Positions 41,478 through 51,223 of a DNA stretch of 64,000 nt are shown piece by piece. Numbering within the stretch: the first letter of the stretch is position 1; each line of letters starts with the position of its first letter. The notes under the pieces are model-generated. The model saw only the letters and a list, made by a program, of their open reading frames with translations, did no database searches and was not told where the DNA came from. Source of the stretch: Ereboglobus sp. PH5-10. GTDB lineage: Bacteria; Verrucomicrobiota; Verrucomicrobiia; Opitutales; Opitutaceae. The position numbers were made by a program, and so were the translations under genes. The DNA is taken from assembly GCF_029504735.1 (NCBI RefSeq), contig NZ_JAQFIP010000009.1, forward strand, positions 1 to 64,000. Direction: 5' to 3'.

Positions 41478-43580
41478 ATGATCGGACTCTCCAACCCGCA
41501 CTCGCCGGAGGACATGCCTCCGCCGCCAGAGCCGCCGCCTTCGCACGCGCCGCGGCTGGCCGCGCGCATCTTCGCCGAGGGCGGCTGGCTCCAGTCCGGG
41601 CACGACCTCGAGCACCGTCCGCAGCAGGAAACCATGGCGCGCGCCGTCGCCGCGGCCATGCGGGACGACGAACCGCTCCTCTTCGAGGCCGGCACCGGCG
41701 TCGGCAAATCGCTCGCCTACCTCCTGCCCGGCATCATCCACGCCGTCGACCAGTCGCGCCAGCTCGTCGTCTCCACGCACACCATCGCGCTTCAGGAACA
41801 GCTTGAGAAAAAGGACATCCCTCACTGCCGCGGCATCTTTTCCTCGCGCCCGGAGCTCAAAAAATACGCCGATTTCAAAAGCGCCGTCCTCGTCGGCAAA
41901 TCCAACTACCTGTGCACCACGCGACTCGCCGCCGCGCTCAAGGACAAGCACGAGCTCTTCTCCACGCCCGAGCACGACGAACTCCGGCGCATCGCCGAAT
42001 GGGCCGACACCTCACGCGACGGACTCCGCCACGAACTCAACCCGCCGCCCTCGCCCGACGTCTGGGAAATGGTCAACGCCGACTCGTCCGCCTGCGCGCG
42101 CAAATATTGCGATTGCGAAAAATGCTTCTACCAGCGCGCCCGCGCCCGCATCGCCAAGGCCAATCTCATCATCGTCAACCACGCGCTCCTCTTCGCCCTC
42201 ATCAACGCCGGCGGCGCGCGCGAAAAGGGCGGCGCGACGCGCGGCATCCTTTTTCCCGACGACTTTGTCGTGCTCGACGAGGCGCACACCGTGCCCGGCG
42301 TCGCCACCGACCACTTCGGCATGCGCCTCTCCAGCTACGGCGTGGACCGCATGCTCAAATACCTCTACAACCCGAAAAACAAACGCGGCCTCCTCGTCAA
42401 ACTCCGCGCCCCGCTCGAAACCCTCCAGCTCGTCAGCGACGCCATCGAGGCCGCGCACCAGTTTTTCTCGCACATCGCCGAGCGCGTCCTCGCCCAGCGC
42501 GCCATCGTCCGCGTGCGCGAGCCAGGCATCGCCGAGCCTTGGCTCAACCCGCCCCTCCAGGCGCTCATCAAGGCCGTGCGCACTTACGCCGACAAATTCG
42601 ACGACAACGGCGAGGCCGGTCGCGCCCGCGAGGAACTTTTGGAGCAATACCGCAAGCTCAACACCTGCCTCTCCACGCTGCGCGACTTCCTGAAACTCTC
42701 CGACGACGAATCCGTTTACTGGGTCGAGCGCACGGGCCGCCGCCACACCATCGTCACCCTCCGCAACGCCCCCATCGACATCGCCCCCGCGCTCCGCGAA
42801 ACGCTCCTCGAGCGCAACACCTCCGTGCTCTTCACCAGCGCCACGCTCGCCATGGGCGGCGCCATCGAGCCCTTCCAGCAACGCATCGGCGCGACCGGCG
42901 TGCGCTGGGCCGTCGAAAAATCGCCCTTCGACTTCGAGCGCCACATGCGCGTCTTCGCCGCGACCGACATCCCGCTTCCCTCGCCCAAGGACGCGCGCCT
43001 CGCGCTCGACGCGCTCATCGACTACCTGCGCCACTGCACGCTGCGCGTCCCCGGCGGCTCGCTCGTGCTCTTCACCAGTTACGCCGACATGCGCGCCGCC
43101 GCGCAGGCGCTCGCGCGCGATTTCACCGACCACGCGCGCCCCTTTCTCATGCAAGGCGACGGACGCTCGCGCACCGAGCTCGCTCGCCTCATGCGCGAGG
43201 CGGGAAACGCCATCCTCTTTGGCACCGACTCGTTCTGGACGGGCATCGACGTGCCCGGCCCCGCGCTCTCGCAAGTCGTCATCACGCGCCTGCCCTTCGA
43301 GGTGCCCACGCACCCCGTGCTTGAGGCGCGCGCCGAATGGATCCGCAACCGCGGCGGCAACCCCTTCAACGAACTCACGCTGCCCGACGCGCTAATAAAA
43401 TTTCGCCAGGGAGTGGGCCGCCTCATCCGCACCGCCGCCGACCGCGGTGTCGTCACCCTGCTCGACTCGCGCCTCCACGCCAAAACCTACGGACGCCTCT
43501 TTCTCGAATGCCTGCCCCAGCGCCGCGTCACGCGCATGACGCGCGAAAACCGCGACGACGCATTTCTTCCGTTTGAGTGA
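41478..43580 (+). CDS. dinG: DinG/XPD-type ATP-dependent DNA helicase
   Basis: A 700-residue 5'-3' superfamily 2 helicase with an iron-sulfur cluster. Walker A is EAGTGVGKSLAYLLPG near residue 70; the Fe-S cysteines are in CARKYCDCEKCFYQRARARI near residue 210 plus an earlier Cys (NYLCTTRLAA); the DEAH box is VVLDEAHTVPGVATDHFG; late motifs include LFTSATLAMGG and VGRLIRTAADRGVVTLLDSR. Such enzymes unwind R-loops, G4 and repair intermediates. Both the E. coli DinG and YoaA types fit; the symbol is by family. ATG at 41478 has an ordinary upstream region. Confidence 0.88.
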   Translation: MIGLSNPHSPEDMPPPPEPPPSHAPRLAARIFAEGGWLQSGHDLEHRPQQETMARAVAAAMRDDEPLLFEAGTGVGKSLAYLLPGIIHAVDQSRQLVVSTHTIALQEQLEKKDIPHCRGIFSSRPELKKYADFKSAVLVGKSNYLCTTRLAAALKDKHELFSTPEHDELRRIAEWADTSRDGLRHELNPPPSPDVWEMVNADSSACARKYCDCEKCFYQRARARIAKANLIIVNHALLFALINAGGAREKGGATRGILFPDDFVVLDEAHTVPGVATDHFGMRLSSYGVDRMLKYLYNPKNKRGLLVKLRAPLETLQLVSDAIEAAHQFFSHIAERVLAQRAIVRVREPGIAEPWLNPPLQALIKAVRTYADKFDDNGEAGRAREELLEQYRKLNTCLSTLRDFLKLSDDESVYWVERTGRRHTIVTLRNAPIDIAPALRETLLERNTSVLFTSATLAMGGAIEPFQQRIGATGVRWAVEKSPFDFERHMRVFAATDIPLPSPKDARLALDALIDYLRHCTLRVPGGSLVLFTSYADMRAAAQALARDFTDHARPFLMQGDGRSRTELARLMREAGNAILFGTDSFWTGIDVPGPALSQVVITRLPFEVPTHPVLEARAEWIRNRGGNPFNELTLPDALIKFRQGVGRLIRTAADRGVVTLLDSRLHAKTYGRLFLECLPQRRVTRMTRENRDDAFLPFE

Positions 43581-43744
43581 TTGTCACCCATTCGCATTCC
43601 CCGGCATAAACCGATCCGGGACGAATCTTGCGGAGTCGGGCGGAGCTCGAAAACATGCGCCTTCATCCGCACAAACAACAAAAAGAAAAATCATCTTTTA
43701 TTTGCCGCGGAATACCCTCACAGTTTTTTGCACATTACCTACAT

Positions 43745-44458
43745 ATGCAGATCCGTAGCGCAGCAGCCACTGACATTGGAAAAGTCCGCCGCGCAAACGA
43801 AGACCGCTTCGTTTGCGACGACGCGCTGCATCTCTACGGCGTGGCGGATGGCATTGGCGGATTGCCCGGCGGCGCGGAGGCCGCCCAGATAGCCGTCACC
43901 ACCCTGCGCAAGGAAATCACCGCCATGCCCGACGGAGCCATCCCCGACCTCGTGCCCGCCACTCGCCGCATTAACCAGGCGGTTTGTTCGCTGGCCGCGA
44001 AAATCAGCCCGATCGGCATGGGCACCACGCTCACCTACGCGGTTTTGCGCGAAAACCAATTCTGCCTCGCGCACGTCGGCGATTCCCGCTGCTACCGGAT
44101 ACGCGGCGGCAAGCTCACCCCGCTCACGATGGATCACACCGTCGAAAACGACGCGCGCCGCCGCGCCGCCGCCGGATACGCGGGTTACAACGAGGCGCAG
44201 CGAAAATCGCTCACCCGTTGCATAGGCCAGCAAGGATATCCGGAAGTCGACACGCTCCAGCTTCCCCTCCAGGCAAACGACCGCTATTTTTTCTGCAGCG
44301 ACGGCATCAACAAGGCCATCAACGAACTTGAGCTCGCCGTCATGCTGACAAAGGACGACGCGCCCGCCGACATCCTCGCCCGCCTCATCGACACCGCCAA
44401 CGAACGCGGCGGCCGCGACAACGCCACCTGTGTGCTCGTGCAAGTGGACGCGCTTTGA
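43745..44458 (+). CDS. PP2C-family serine/threonine protein phosphatase
   Basis: 237 residues, a soluble Mn2+/Mg2+-dependent phosphatase. Visible PPM motifs: IGKVRRANEDRFVCDD (motif 1-2), LYGVADGIGGLPGGAEAAQI (metal Asp), LAHVGDSRCYRIRGGKLTPL, FFCSDGINKAINE, and GGRDNATCVLVQV at the C-terminus. The catalytic domain makes up the entire protein, so it would act with a separate kinase, not seen here. It follows dinG by 165 bp on the same strand. ATG at 43745 gives the usual short N-terminus. Confidence 0.9.
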   Translation: MQIRSAAATDIGKVRRANEDRFVCDDALHLYGVADGIGGLPGGAEAAQIAVTTLRKEITAMPDGAIPDLVPATRRINQAVCSLAAKISPIGMGTTLTYAVLRENQFCLAHVGDSRCYRIRGGKLTPLTMDHTVENDARRRAAAGYAGYNEAQRKSLTRCIGQQGYPEVDTLQLPLQANDRYFFCSDGINKAINELELAVMLTKDDAPADILARLIDTANERGGRDNATCVLVQVDAL

Positions 44459-44579
44459 GCGCCGGCTCCCGCCATTCCCGGCGCGCTCGGCGAGCGCGCC
44501 CCACCCGCGAAAGATCAAAGTTCATTCGGACAGACCCCGGAATTTTCCCGGTTTTGATTGTCTCATGAAAATGCCTTTG

Positions 44580-44642
44580 GGTAGGGCGAACCCTCCGGGT
44601 GAGCCGAGAATGTCGCGGCTTACCCGGAGGGTTCGCCCTACC
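44580..44642. repeat. Interspersed palindromic repeat, family A copy 3
   Basis: GGTAGGGCGAACCCTCCGGG pairs exactly with CCCGGAGGGTTCGCCCTACC. It is nearly identical to copy 1 at 23676 and lies between convergent genes, 30 bp past the esterase stop. Confidence 0.88.
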
Positions 44643-44673
44643 TCAAAATGCGACAAAATATAGCGAGGGTGCG

Positions 44674-45615
44674 CTATTTCGTCTTTGCCGGGGCGGCTTT
44701 GTCGCGGGCCATGTCGGCGGCAAATATCTCCACGGCGGCAACGGACATCAGCTTGTTGCTGTGACCGGCGCCGGGGACGGTTTGCCTCTTCCAATTAAAG
44801 GGAGCGTCGCTTTTTTTTGCGGCGTTTTGGCAGAAGTCGAAAAAGTAGTTTCCACGCGCGAAGCGATTGTCGCCCTGCTCGTAGGCCTGGGGCGCGCGCG
44901 GGAGGCTTGAGTGGTTGGGATCGTTGTCCTTCTCGCCGAGCAAAACCACCATCGGCACAGCCAGGTATTGGCGAAGCGAATCCTTGGGAATGTTCGTGTC
45001 CTTGATGCCGTAGGGCCATTCCTTCGTGAAATCAGGCACGGTGTAGAAACCGGCATTGGCGCTGACGGCGAGCCGCACGCGGGCCTCGGGCAGCATCAGC
45101 AGCAGGCGATGGACAAATTGCGCGCCGGCACTGTGCCCGTAGAGGTAGTATTTCCGGACATCGGTTTTTTCGCGGCGGGTTTTGAAATCATCAAAGATTC
45201 TTTCGATGATTGTGTAGCTCCACTTCGACTTCGGGTTGACCCGCTTGTCGGGCAGCATGTAGTTGCCGAGATTATAGGCCTCGCTGCCGGGGAAGTCCTT
45301 CTTGGAAAACTCGGGTGCCAGAAGCATGAAACTCTTTGCCTGCGCGTGGCGTATCCACGAATCGCGATAACTTTTACCGTTGCGCCCCATCCCGTGCATG
45401 ATGATCACGACCGGAGTCCGCGCGTTGAAATCCGCCGGCTTGTAATACCACACGGTGAGCGTCTTGCCGGTTTCGCGGTCCTCGTGCCGGTATTCGCCCG
45501 GCCCCGTTTCCAATGCAAAGGCGGTCGCGGCGTTGAAACAAATCACAACGGCAACCAGTGCCATAATCTGAAGGCGGAGCATGCGACTGCGGGGGGAAGT
45601 ATGAGGTTTTTTCAT
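44674..45615 (-). CDS. Exported alpha/beta-hydrolase (esterase-like)
   Basis: 313 residues with an N-terminal signal segment (LQIMALVAVVICFNAATAFA). The mature enzyme has the HGMGRNGKSYRDSW oxyanion region, the nucleophile elbow YGHSAGAQFVHR (Ser near residue 180), a likely Asp in LGEKDNDPNH, and the His in VPGAGHSNKLMS. This triad layout is that of the secreted PHB-depolymerase-like and feruloyl-esterase-like hydrolases. Substrate unknown; a plant-polymer ester is plausible in this organism but not shown. The ATG at 45615 was preferred to a TTG at 45633. Confidence 0.82.
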   Translation of the reverse strand: MKKPHTSPRSRMLRLQIMALVAVVICFNAATAFALETGPGEYRHEDRETGKTLTVWYYKPADFNARTPVVIIMHGMGRNGKSYRDSWIRHAQAKSFMLLAPEFSKKDFPGSEAYNLGNYMLPDKRVNPKSKWSYTIIERIFDDFKTRREKTDVRKYYLYGHSAGAQFVHRLLLMLPEARVRLAVSANAGFYTVPDFTKEWPYGIKDTNIPKDSLRQYLAVPMVVLLGEKDNDPNHSSLPRAPQAYEQGDNRFARGNYFFDFCQNAAKKSDAPFNWKRQTVPGAGHSNKLMSVAAVEIFAADMARDKAAPAKTK

Positions 45616-45708
45616 GAACGGGGATGTTTTCAAGATGCGGCCAATTCGACGGTGACGTGACGAGCTTTTTCGATTTATTTTTTTTACACGGAAAGGCGGT
45701 TTGGCGGT

Positions 45709-48700
45709 TTATTGCGCGGCATTCGCCTCCGCCGGTTCGCGCAGTTCTTTTTCCAGCGTCAGGTAGTCCGGTTTGCCGGAGCCGAGCACGGGCACGGCGC
45801 GCTCAATCAGCACGCGCGGCACTTGCAACTCGTCCAATCCCTTTTCCTTCGCCTTGGCGAGCAGCTCGGAGCGTTGCGGGTTTTCCTGGTCCGTCACGAG
45901 CACGATCTCCTCGCCTTTTTGCGGATGGTTGCGCGAGATCGCCGCGTGCAGCGCCTCCGGCCAGGTCGCCGAGGCGAGCTCCTCGACCGCCGCCAGCGAC
46001 ACCATTTCGCCGGCGATTTTTGCAAAGCGTTTCGCGCGGCCGATGATCGTGACGTAACCTTCGTCGTCCACGTCCACGATGTCGCCCGTGTCATACCAGC
46101 CGCCGGGCGGCGGCACGAGCACGCCGGGATTTTCCACGAGCAGATAACCGAGCATCACGTTCGGGCCGCGCACCCAGAGGCGTCCGCCGTGCTCGATGCC
46201 GGGCACGGGATCGAGCCGCCATTCCAGGCCGGGCAGGAACATGCCCACGGAGCCGGGGCGGTTATACATGGGCGTGTTCAGGCAAATGCCGGGCGACGCC
46301 TCGGTCGAGCCGTAGGCCTCGAATATGCGCGCGCCGAATTGCTCCGAGTAAAACTGCCGCACCTCGGTCTTCAGCTTTTCCGCGCCGCTCACGATGTAGC
46401 GCACGGAGAACAGGTCGTAGGGATGCGCGCGGCGCGCGTAGCCGGCGAGAAATGTGTTCGTGCCGAAAATGAGCGTCGCGTTTGTCTGGTAGATCATTTC
46501 CGGAATGATGCCGTAGTGCAGCGGCGTCGGATACATGAACGTGGGCGTTCCGTTCAGGATCGGCGCGACCACGCCGCCCGTCAGCCCGAACGCGTGAAAG
46601 ATCGGCAGGGCGCTGAAAAAGCGGTCGGAACTCGTGATGTCCACGCCGGCGAGCAACTGCTGGTAATTCGAAATCAGGTTGCGATGCGAAAGCACGACGC
46701 CCTTCGGCGTGCCCGACGAGCCCGAGGTGAACAGGATGACGGCGGGCTTGTCCGCGAGCACGGATTCGTCGTAGCGCGCAAACCGCTCGATCGTCTTCAC
46801 CAACCGCGAACGCGCGTTCGCGAGCATGTCGTAGAGCCGCTGGCGTCGCGCCGCCGCGCCGCTCAGCGCGGGGGCGTTTGCAGTGTCGTTTGATGTGACG
46901 GGCGGCACCGGCATCGGCGGCGTGGTCCTGCCGGTCTGGTAAACATTTCCCGAATGGTTGCGCGCGAACAATTCCTCCGCCGCGCGGCGCTCGCGGCTCG
47001 TGGCCACCCAGCGCGCAGCGCGCAGGTAAAACGGCAGTCGCAGGTAGTCGCCGAAATTGCGCTTCGCCGCGTCCTCAAGGTAGCGCACTTCGACGCCGCA
47101 CTCGAGCATCGCGTCAACCAAGTGCTGCAGTTTTCCAACCTCGATGAATTTGCGCGCGGTCCACACCACGCGAATCCGCGCGCACTCGCACGCCGCCTTG
47201 ATGCTCGCCGGGCCCGCCGAGTAGTTGAGCATCGCGCACACGCGCCCCATCGACTGCACGCCGAAAAACGCGCACACCGCCGCGGAGCTGGTCGCGATCA
47301 AGAGGCCGATCGGATCGCCCGCCTTCGTGCCGACGCACATTTTCCGGCCGAGAAACAAACTCGCCGCGAGCAGCTTCCGGTAGCTGATCGGCCTGAAATT
47401 CGTGTCGTCGAGAATCGGCACCTTGTGCCCGTGGCGCAGCGCCGCCTCGATCACGCTGCGGAAGAGCGTGCGCCCGCAGTCCGCCGTCGCCACGTTGATC
47501 TGCACGAGGATGTCGTAGAGCTCGCGCGCCATGTGCGCGCGCCCGTCGCGTCCGTGAAGCCCCTCGGGCGGGTGAAATTTGCGCGGCGGCAAAATGCTGA
47601 TGGTGATTTTCGGGAACCAGCGGCGGCGGAATTTTCCGCTCATGCGCGAGAAGATCGTGTGCACCGCGCCGTCGATCTGCACGGGGATCAAGTCCGCGTT
47701 GGCCTTGTCCGCGATCAATCCCGGCCCCTCGTAGACCTTCATGATTCCGCCCGTCACGGTGAGCCGCCCCTCGGGGAAAATCGCGATCGGCACGCCCGTG
47801 CGCGCGAGCGCCGTGAGCGCCTTGATCGCCATCGGCTTGGTCGGATCGACCGGGTAAACATTCACCAGTCGCAAAAACGGTTTCAGCCACCACTTCGCCG
47901 CCCAGTCCGGGCTGATCGCAAACGTCGGCCGCACCGGCAGGAACGCCGTCAGAAGCACCGAGTCGAGAAACGACGTGTGGTTGGCGATGATCACGCGCCG
48001 CTTGCCCGCCTCGTCGAAGTGCTCCAGCCCGCGCACCTCGACCTTGAAGCACGCCTTGAGCAGCCAGCGCAAAAACGTGTGCAGCACCGCCTCCGGCACC
48101 AGCGCGATGATGTAGATCGCGATCACGGCGTTGACGATTGCGAGCAACAGAATCAACAGCGACGCGCTCGCGCCGAGCTTGAAAAGCACCCCGCACACAA
48201 TCGCGACGACCGCCATGAAAAACGCGTTGATGACATTGTTCGCCGCGATGATCCGCGAGCGATACGCGGGCGGCGACCAGAGCTGCATGAGCGCGTAGAG
48301 CGGCACGCTGAAAATACCGCCGCACACCGCCACGCCGAGCAAATCCACGCAAAGCCAAAGGCCCGTGAACGAGAAAAACGTGAACGTCTCCGTCTCATAC
48401 CGGTCGCCGATGCCCGCGGTCAGCAGCGCCGCGTGCACCATGAAAACCGAGATCGCCAGCCCCGCCAGCGGCACGTAGGTCGCGGACGGTTTTCCGCCGA
48501 GCAGGCGGTTGCAAAACATCGACCCCGCGCCCACGCCCACGGCGAAGATAATCAGCATCGCCGTCACCGTGTGGTTGTCCGAGTGCAACTGCGTCTTCAC
48601 AAACGGCAGCGTGAGGTTGATCCAGAACGCGCCGATGAGCCAGAACCACGAGATGCCCAGGATCGCCAAGAAAATACGCCGCCGCCGCGACGTGAAAACC

Positions 48701-49365
48701 AGCAGGTCGCGCGTGGACGTGAAAATGTTGCGGTCGATTTTCAGGCCGGGCGTCTCCGAGGGAGCCTGTGGAATGAAATGGCTCGCCCCCCAGCCGACCA
48801 GCGCGCACGCGACCAGCCCGGCGCTCACGATATACGCGCCGCCCTTCACCATGATCAGCACGCCGCCGAGCAGCGTCCCGCCGATGATGGCGACATACGT
48901 GGCCGCCTCAAAAATCGCGTTGCCACCCACCAGCTCGCTCTCCCGCAGATGATGCGGCAGCAAACTGTATTTGAGCGGCCCGAAAAAGGTCGATTGCACC
49001 GCCAGAAAAAAAATCGTCGCGAACAGCATCCACGCCACGCCCATGATCAGCGCCGCCGAGCCGAAGGCCACGATCACGATTTCGCACAGCTTGTTGATGC
49101 GCACCAACCGCGACTTCTCAAGCTTGTCCGACAACTGCCCCGCGAACGCCGAGAACAAAAAATACGGCAGCGCGAACAACACCGCGATGACCTGGGTGAC
49201 CACGGCGACGTTCCAGCCGTGCGTCACCGCGAACTGAAACGTGGCGAGAATGGCAAAGGCGTTCTTGAAAAAATTGTCGTTAAACGCCCCGAAAAATTGC
49301 ACGACAAAAAGCGGCAAAAAACGGCGGGTGCGAAGAAGGTTCAGGCTGCTCGAGGGCTGTGACAT
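45709..49365 (-). CDS. aas: Lysophospholipid transporter - acyltransferase - acyl-ACP synthetase fusion (LplT-PlsC-Aas type)
   Basis: 1218 residues in three modules. Residues 1-430 are an LplT-like MFS flippase (FGAFNDNFFKNAFAILATFQ). Residues about 440-650 are a PlsC acyltransferase (IANHTSFLDSVLLTAFL, with the HxxxxD motif, and IFPEGRLTVTGG). The C-terminal ~550 residues are an AMP-forming acyl-ACP synthetase (ILFTSGSSGTPKGVVLSHRN and GWYDTGDIVDVDDEGYVTII). The protein should bring lysophosphatidylethanolamine inward, activate a fatty acid and re-acylate the lipid. E. coli splits this work between LplT and Aas; the fused form is known in several phyla. The C-terminal end (YLTLEKELREPAEANAAQ) is intact. 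Confidence 0.92.
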   Translation of the reverse strand: MSQPSSSLNLLRTRRFLPLFVVQFFGAFNDNFFKNAFAILATFQFAVTHGWNVAVVTQVIAVLFALPYFLFSAFAGQLSDKLEKSRLVRINKLCEIVIVAFGSAALIMGVAWMLFATIFFLAVQSTFFGPLKYSLLPHHLRESELVGGNAIFEAATYVAIIGGTLLGGVLIMVKGGAYIVSAGLVACALVGWGASHFIPQAPSETPGLKIDRNIFTSTRDLLVFTSRRRRIFLAILGISWFWLIGAFWINLTLPFVKTQLHSDNHTVTAMLIIFAVGVGAGSMFCNRLLGGKPSATYVPLAGLAISVFMVHAALLTAGIGDRYETETFTFFSFTGLWLCVDLLGVAVCGGIFSVPLYALMQLWSPPAYRSRIIAANNVINAFFMAVVAIVCGVLFKLGASASLLILLLAIVNAVIAIYIIALVPEAVLHTFLRWLLKACFKVEVRGLEHFDEAGKRRVIIANHTSFLDSVLLTAFLPVRPTFAISPDWAAKWWLKPFLRLVNVYPVDPTKPMAIKALTALARTGVPIAIFPEGRLTVTGGIMKVYEGPGLIADKANADLIPVQIDGAVHTIFSRMSGKFRRRWFPKITISILPPRKFHPPEGLHGRDGRAHMARELYDILVQINVATADCGRTLFRSVIEAALRHGHKVPILDDTNFRPISYRKLLAASLFLGRKMCVGTKAGDPIGLLIATSSAAVCAFFGVQSMGRVCAMLNYSAGPASIKAACECARIRVVWTARKFIEVGKLQHLVDAMLECGVEVRYLEDAAKRNFGDYLRLPFYLRAARWVATSRERRAAEELFARNHSGNVYQTGRTTPPMPVPPVTSNDTANAPALSGAAARRQRLYDMLANARSRLVKTIERFARYDESVLADKPAVILFTSGSSGTPKGVVLSHRNLISNYQQLLAGVDITSSDRFFSALPIFHAFGLTGGVVAPILNGTPTFMYPTPLHYGIIPEMIYQTNATLIFGTNTFLAGYARRAHPYDLFSVRYIVSGAEKLKTEVRQFYSEQFGARIFEAYGSTEASPGICLNTPMYNRPGSVGMFLPGLEWRLDPVPGIEHGGRLWVRGPNVMLGYLLVENPGVLVPPPGGWYDTGDIVDVDDEGYVTIIGRAKRFAKIAGEMVSLAAVEELASATWPEALHAAISRNHPQKGEEIVLVTDQENPQRSELLAKAKEKGLDELQVPRVLIERAVPVLGSGKPDYLTLEKELREPAEANAAQ

Positions 49366-49587
49366 GCGAAAGTGTGTGATATGAAGTGCTGGCAAAGCGG
49401 AGAGTCACGCCCGAAAAACCAGCCGACGCAAGGCTGCGCAACGATTGGAAAAACACAAAGCGTGGATTAATGCGGCGGCAAAATGGCGGGGCAAACGCGC
49501 AAATAAACGCGCTTTCCCGTTTGACGAACGCGGCCCCTTGCGTCTGTTCATTCACCCTCAATTCGCGCATAACAGCGCGCAAAAAAG

Positions 49588-50955
49588 ATGAACCGGGTTT
49601 ACATCAAGACATACGGATGCCAGATGAACGAGCGCGACAGCGAGGCGGTCGCGGCGATGTTGCGCGCCCGGGGCTACCGCATCGTGCGGAGCGAGGACGA
49701 GTGCGACATCATGCTGCTGAACACGTGCAGCGTGCGCGACGCCGCCGAGCAGAAAGCCATCGGCAAGGCGTCCTACATGCGGGGCCGCAAGCGCCGCAAT
49801 CCCGACTTCGTCCTCGGCATCCTCGGCTGCATGGCGCAGAACCGCGGCGCCGCGCTGCTCGACAAACTGCCCGACGTCGACCTGGTCATCGGCACGCAAA
49901 AGTTTCACCAGGTGCCCGGTTATCTCGACAACATCCGCGCCGCGCGCGAAGCGGGCCTGCCCGTCGGCGAAACCATCGTGGACATTGCCGAGGAGGCCGG
50001 CTCCCAGAACACGATCAAGGATCACCGCGTGTTCGACTCGGACGAAGCCGGCGAAAAACAAGTGAGCGCGTTCGTCTCGATCCAGCAGGGCTGCAACATG
50101 GATTGCGCGTTTTGCATCGTGCCAAAAACGCGCGGCGACGAACGCTCGCGCCCGATGGACGACATCGTGGAGGAATGCCGGCGGCTTGCGGAGCGCGGCG
50201 TGCGCGAGATCACCCTGCTCGGCCAGATTGTGACGAGCTACGGGCGTCGCGATTACACGCACACCGGCGGCATTTCGCCCTTCGTGCAACTGCTTGAGCG
50301 CGTGCACGCCGTCGACGGCATCGAGCGCATCCGCTTCACCTCGCCGCATCCGCGCGGGTTCAAGCAGGACTTGGTCGACGCCTTCGCGCCGGGCCGCATG
50401 CCGAAACTTTGCGAGCAAGTGCACCTGCCCATGCAATCGGGCAGCGAGCGCATCCTCAAGGCGATGAACCGGCCTTACTCACCCGCGCGCTACAAGGAAA
50501 TCGTCGATTCGCTGCGCGCGGCAAACCCCGGCATTTATTTTTCAACCGACGTGATCGTCGGTTTCCCCGGCGAAACGGACGAGGACTTCGAGCAAACGCG
50601 CGAACTCTTCGAGGCATGCAATTATGACATGGCCTATGTATTCAAATATTCGATACGCACGGGCACGCCCGCCGGCGCGCTCGCCGGCCAGGTTCCCGAC
50701 GAGGTGAAGGAGCGTCGCAACCAAATCCTGCTCGACATCCTGCACCGCAATTCCCTCCGCCGAAACGAGTCGCTTGTCGGCACCGTGCAGGAGGTGCTCG
50801 TCGAGGGGCGCGACAAGACCGGCCTCCACTTCACCGGCCGCACGCGCGGCAACCGCGTCGCGATATTCGACACGCAGCCGCACCGCGTCGGCCAGCTCGT
50901 GCCGCTCCGCATTGAGCGCGCCACGGTAAGCTCGCTCTACGGCCACCTCGCCTGA
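49588..50955 (+). CDS. miaB: tRNA-2-methylthio-N6-dimethylallyladenosine synthase
   Basis: A 455-residue radical SAM methylthiotransferase that adds the methylthio group to i6A37 of tRNAs reading UNN codons. The N-terminal MTTase domain (VYIKTYGCQMNERDSEAVAA) carries the auxiliary cluster cysteines, the radical-SAM CxxxCxxC is in QQGCNMDCAFCIVPKTRG near residue 170, and a TRAM domain ends the protein (VEGRDKTGLHFTGRTRGNRV). It is divergent from the aas gene with 220 bp between. It lies 19 kb from the tRNA-like genes, and none of those have the A36-A37-A38 context that its substrates need. Confidence 0.95.
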   Translation: MNRVYIKTYGCQMNERDSEAVAAMLRARGYRIVRSEDECDIMLLNTCSVRDAAEQKAIGKASYMRGRKRRNPDFVLGILGCMAQNRGAALLDKLPDVDLVIGTQKFHQVPGYLDNIRAAREAGLPVGETIVDIAEEAGSQNTIKDHRVFDSDEAGEKQVSAFVSIQQGCNMDCAFCIVPKTRGDERSRPMDDIVEECRRLAERGVREITLLGQIVTSYGRRDYTHTGGISPFVQLLERVHAVDGIERIRFTSPHPRGFKQDLVDAFAPGRMPKLCEQVHLPMQSGSERILKAMNRPYSPARYKEIVDSLRAANPGIYFSTDVIVGFPGETDEDFEQTRELFEACNYDMAYVFKYSIRTGTPAGALAGQVPDEVKERRNQILLDILHRNSLRRNESLVGTVQEVLVEGRDKTGLHFTGRTRGNRVAIFDTQPHRVGQLVPLRIERATVSSLYGHLA

Positions 50956-50991
50956 TACCAACGCGCGTTCAAAACGGCGCAAAAAGCGCCC

Positions 50992-51107
50992 CGGAGCGGC
51001 GATCTCCAGGTCGCCGGACGCGACGAAGTCGCGCCCTTTGAGTTATGCGAACGATCTTTTTGCGAGGCGCGTTGCGCCTCGTCCGGCGGCCTGGAGACCG
51101 CCGCTCC
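50992..51107. repeat. 116-bp imperfect palindrome downstream of miaB
   Basis: Left arm from GGAGCGGCGATCTCCAGG pairs with the right arm ending CCTGGAGACCGCCGCTCC; the inner GCGACGAAGTCGCG and GCGAGGCGCGTTGCGCCTCG can fold on their own. It lies between convergent genes. Another member of the intergenic hairpin class in this window. Confidence 0.75.
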
Positions 51108-51223
51108 GCTGCAAGCGTAATTCACTCCCTTACTTTGGATTGCACCCAGTGACGCCCCTACGACGCCAATTTGTTTGCGCGTTGGAATGAGCGCGCCGTG
51201 TTGGTGGCGCGGCCACGGCGGTT

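Noticed and set aside
46954-49362. An 802-codon rightward frame opposite the aas fusion gene
   Set aside because: Arginine- and histidine-rich antisense frame without recognisable domains.
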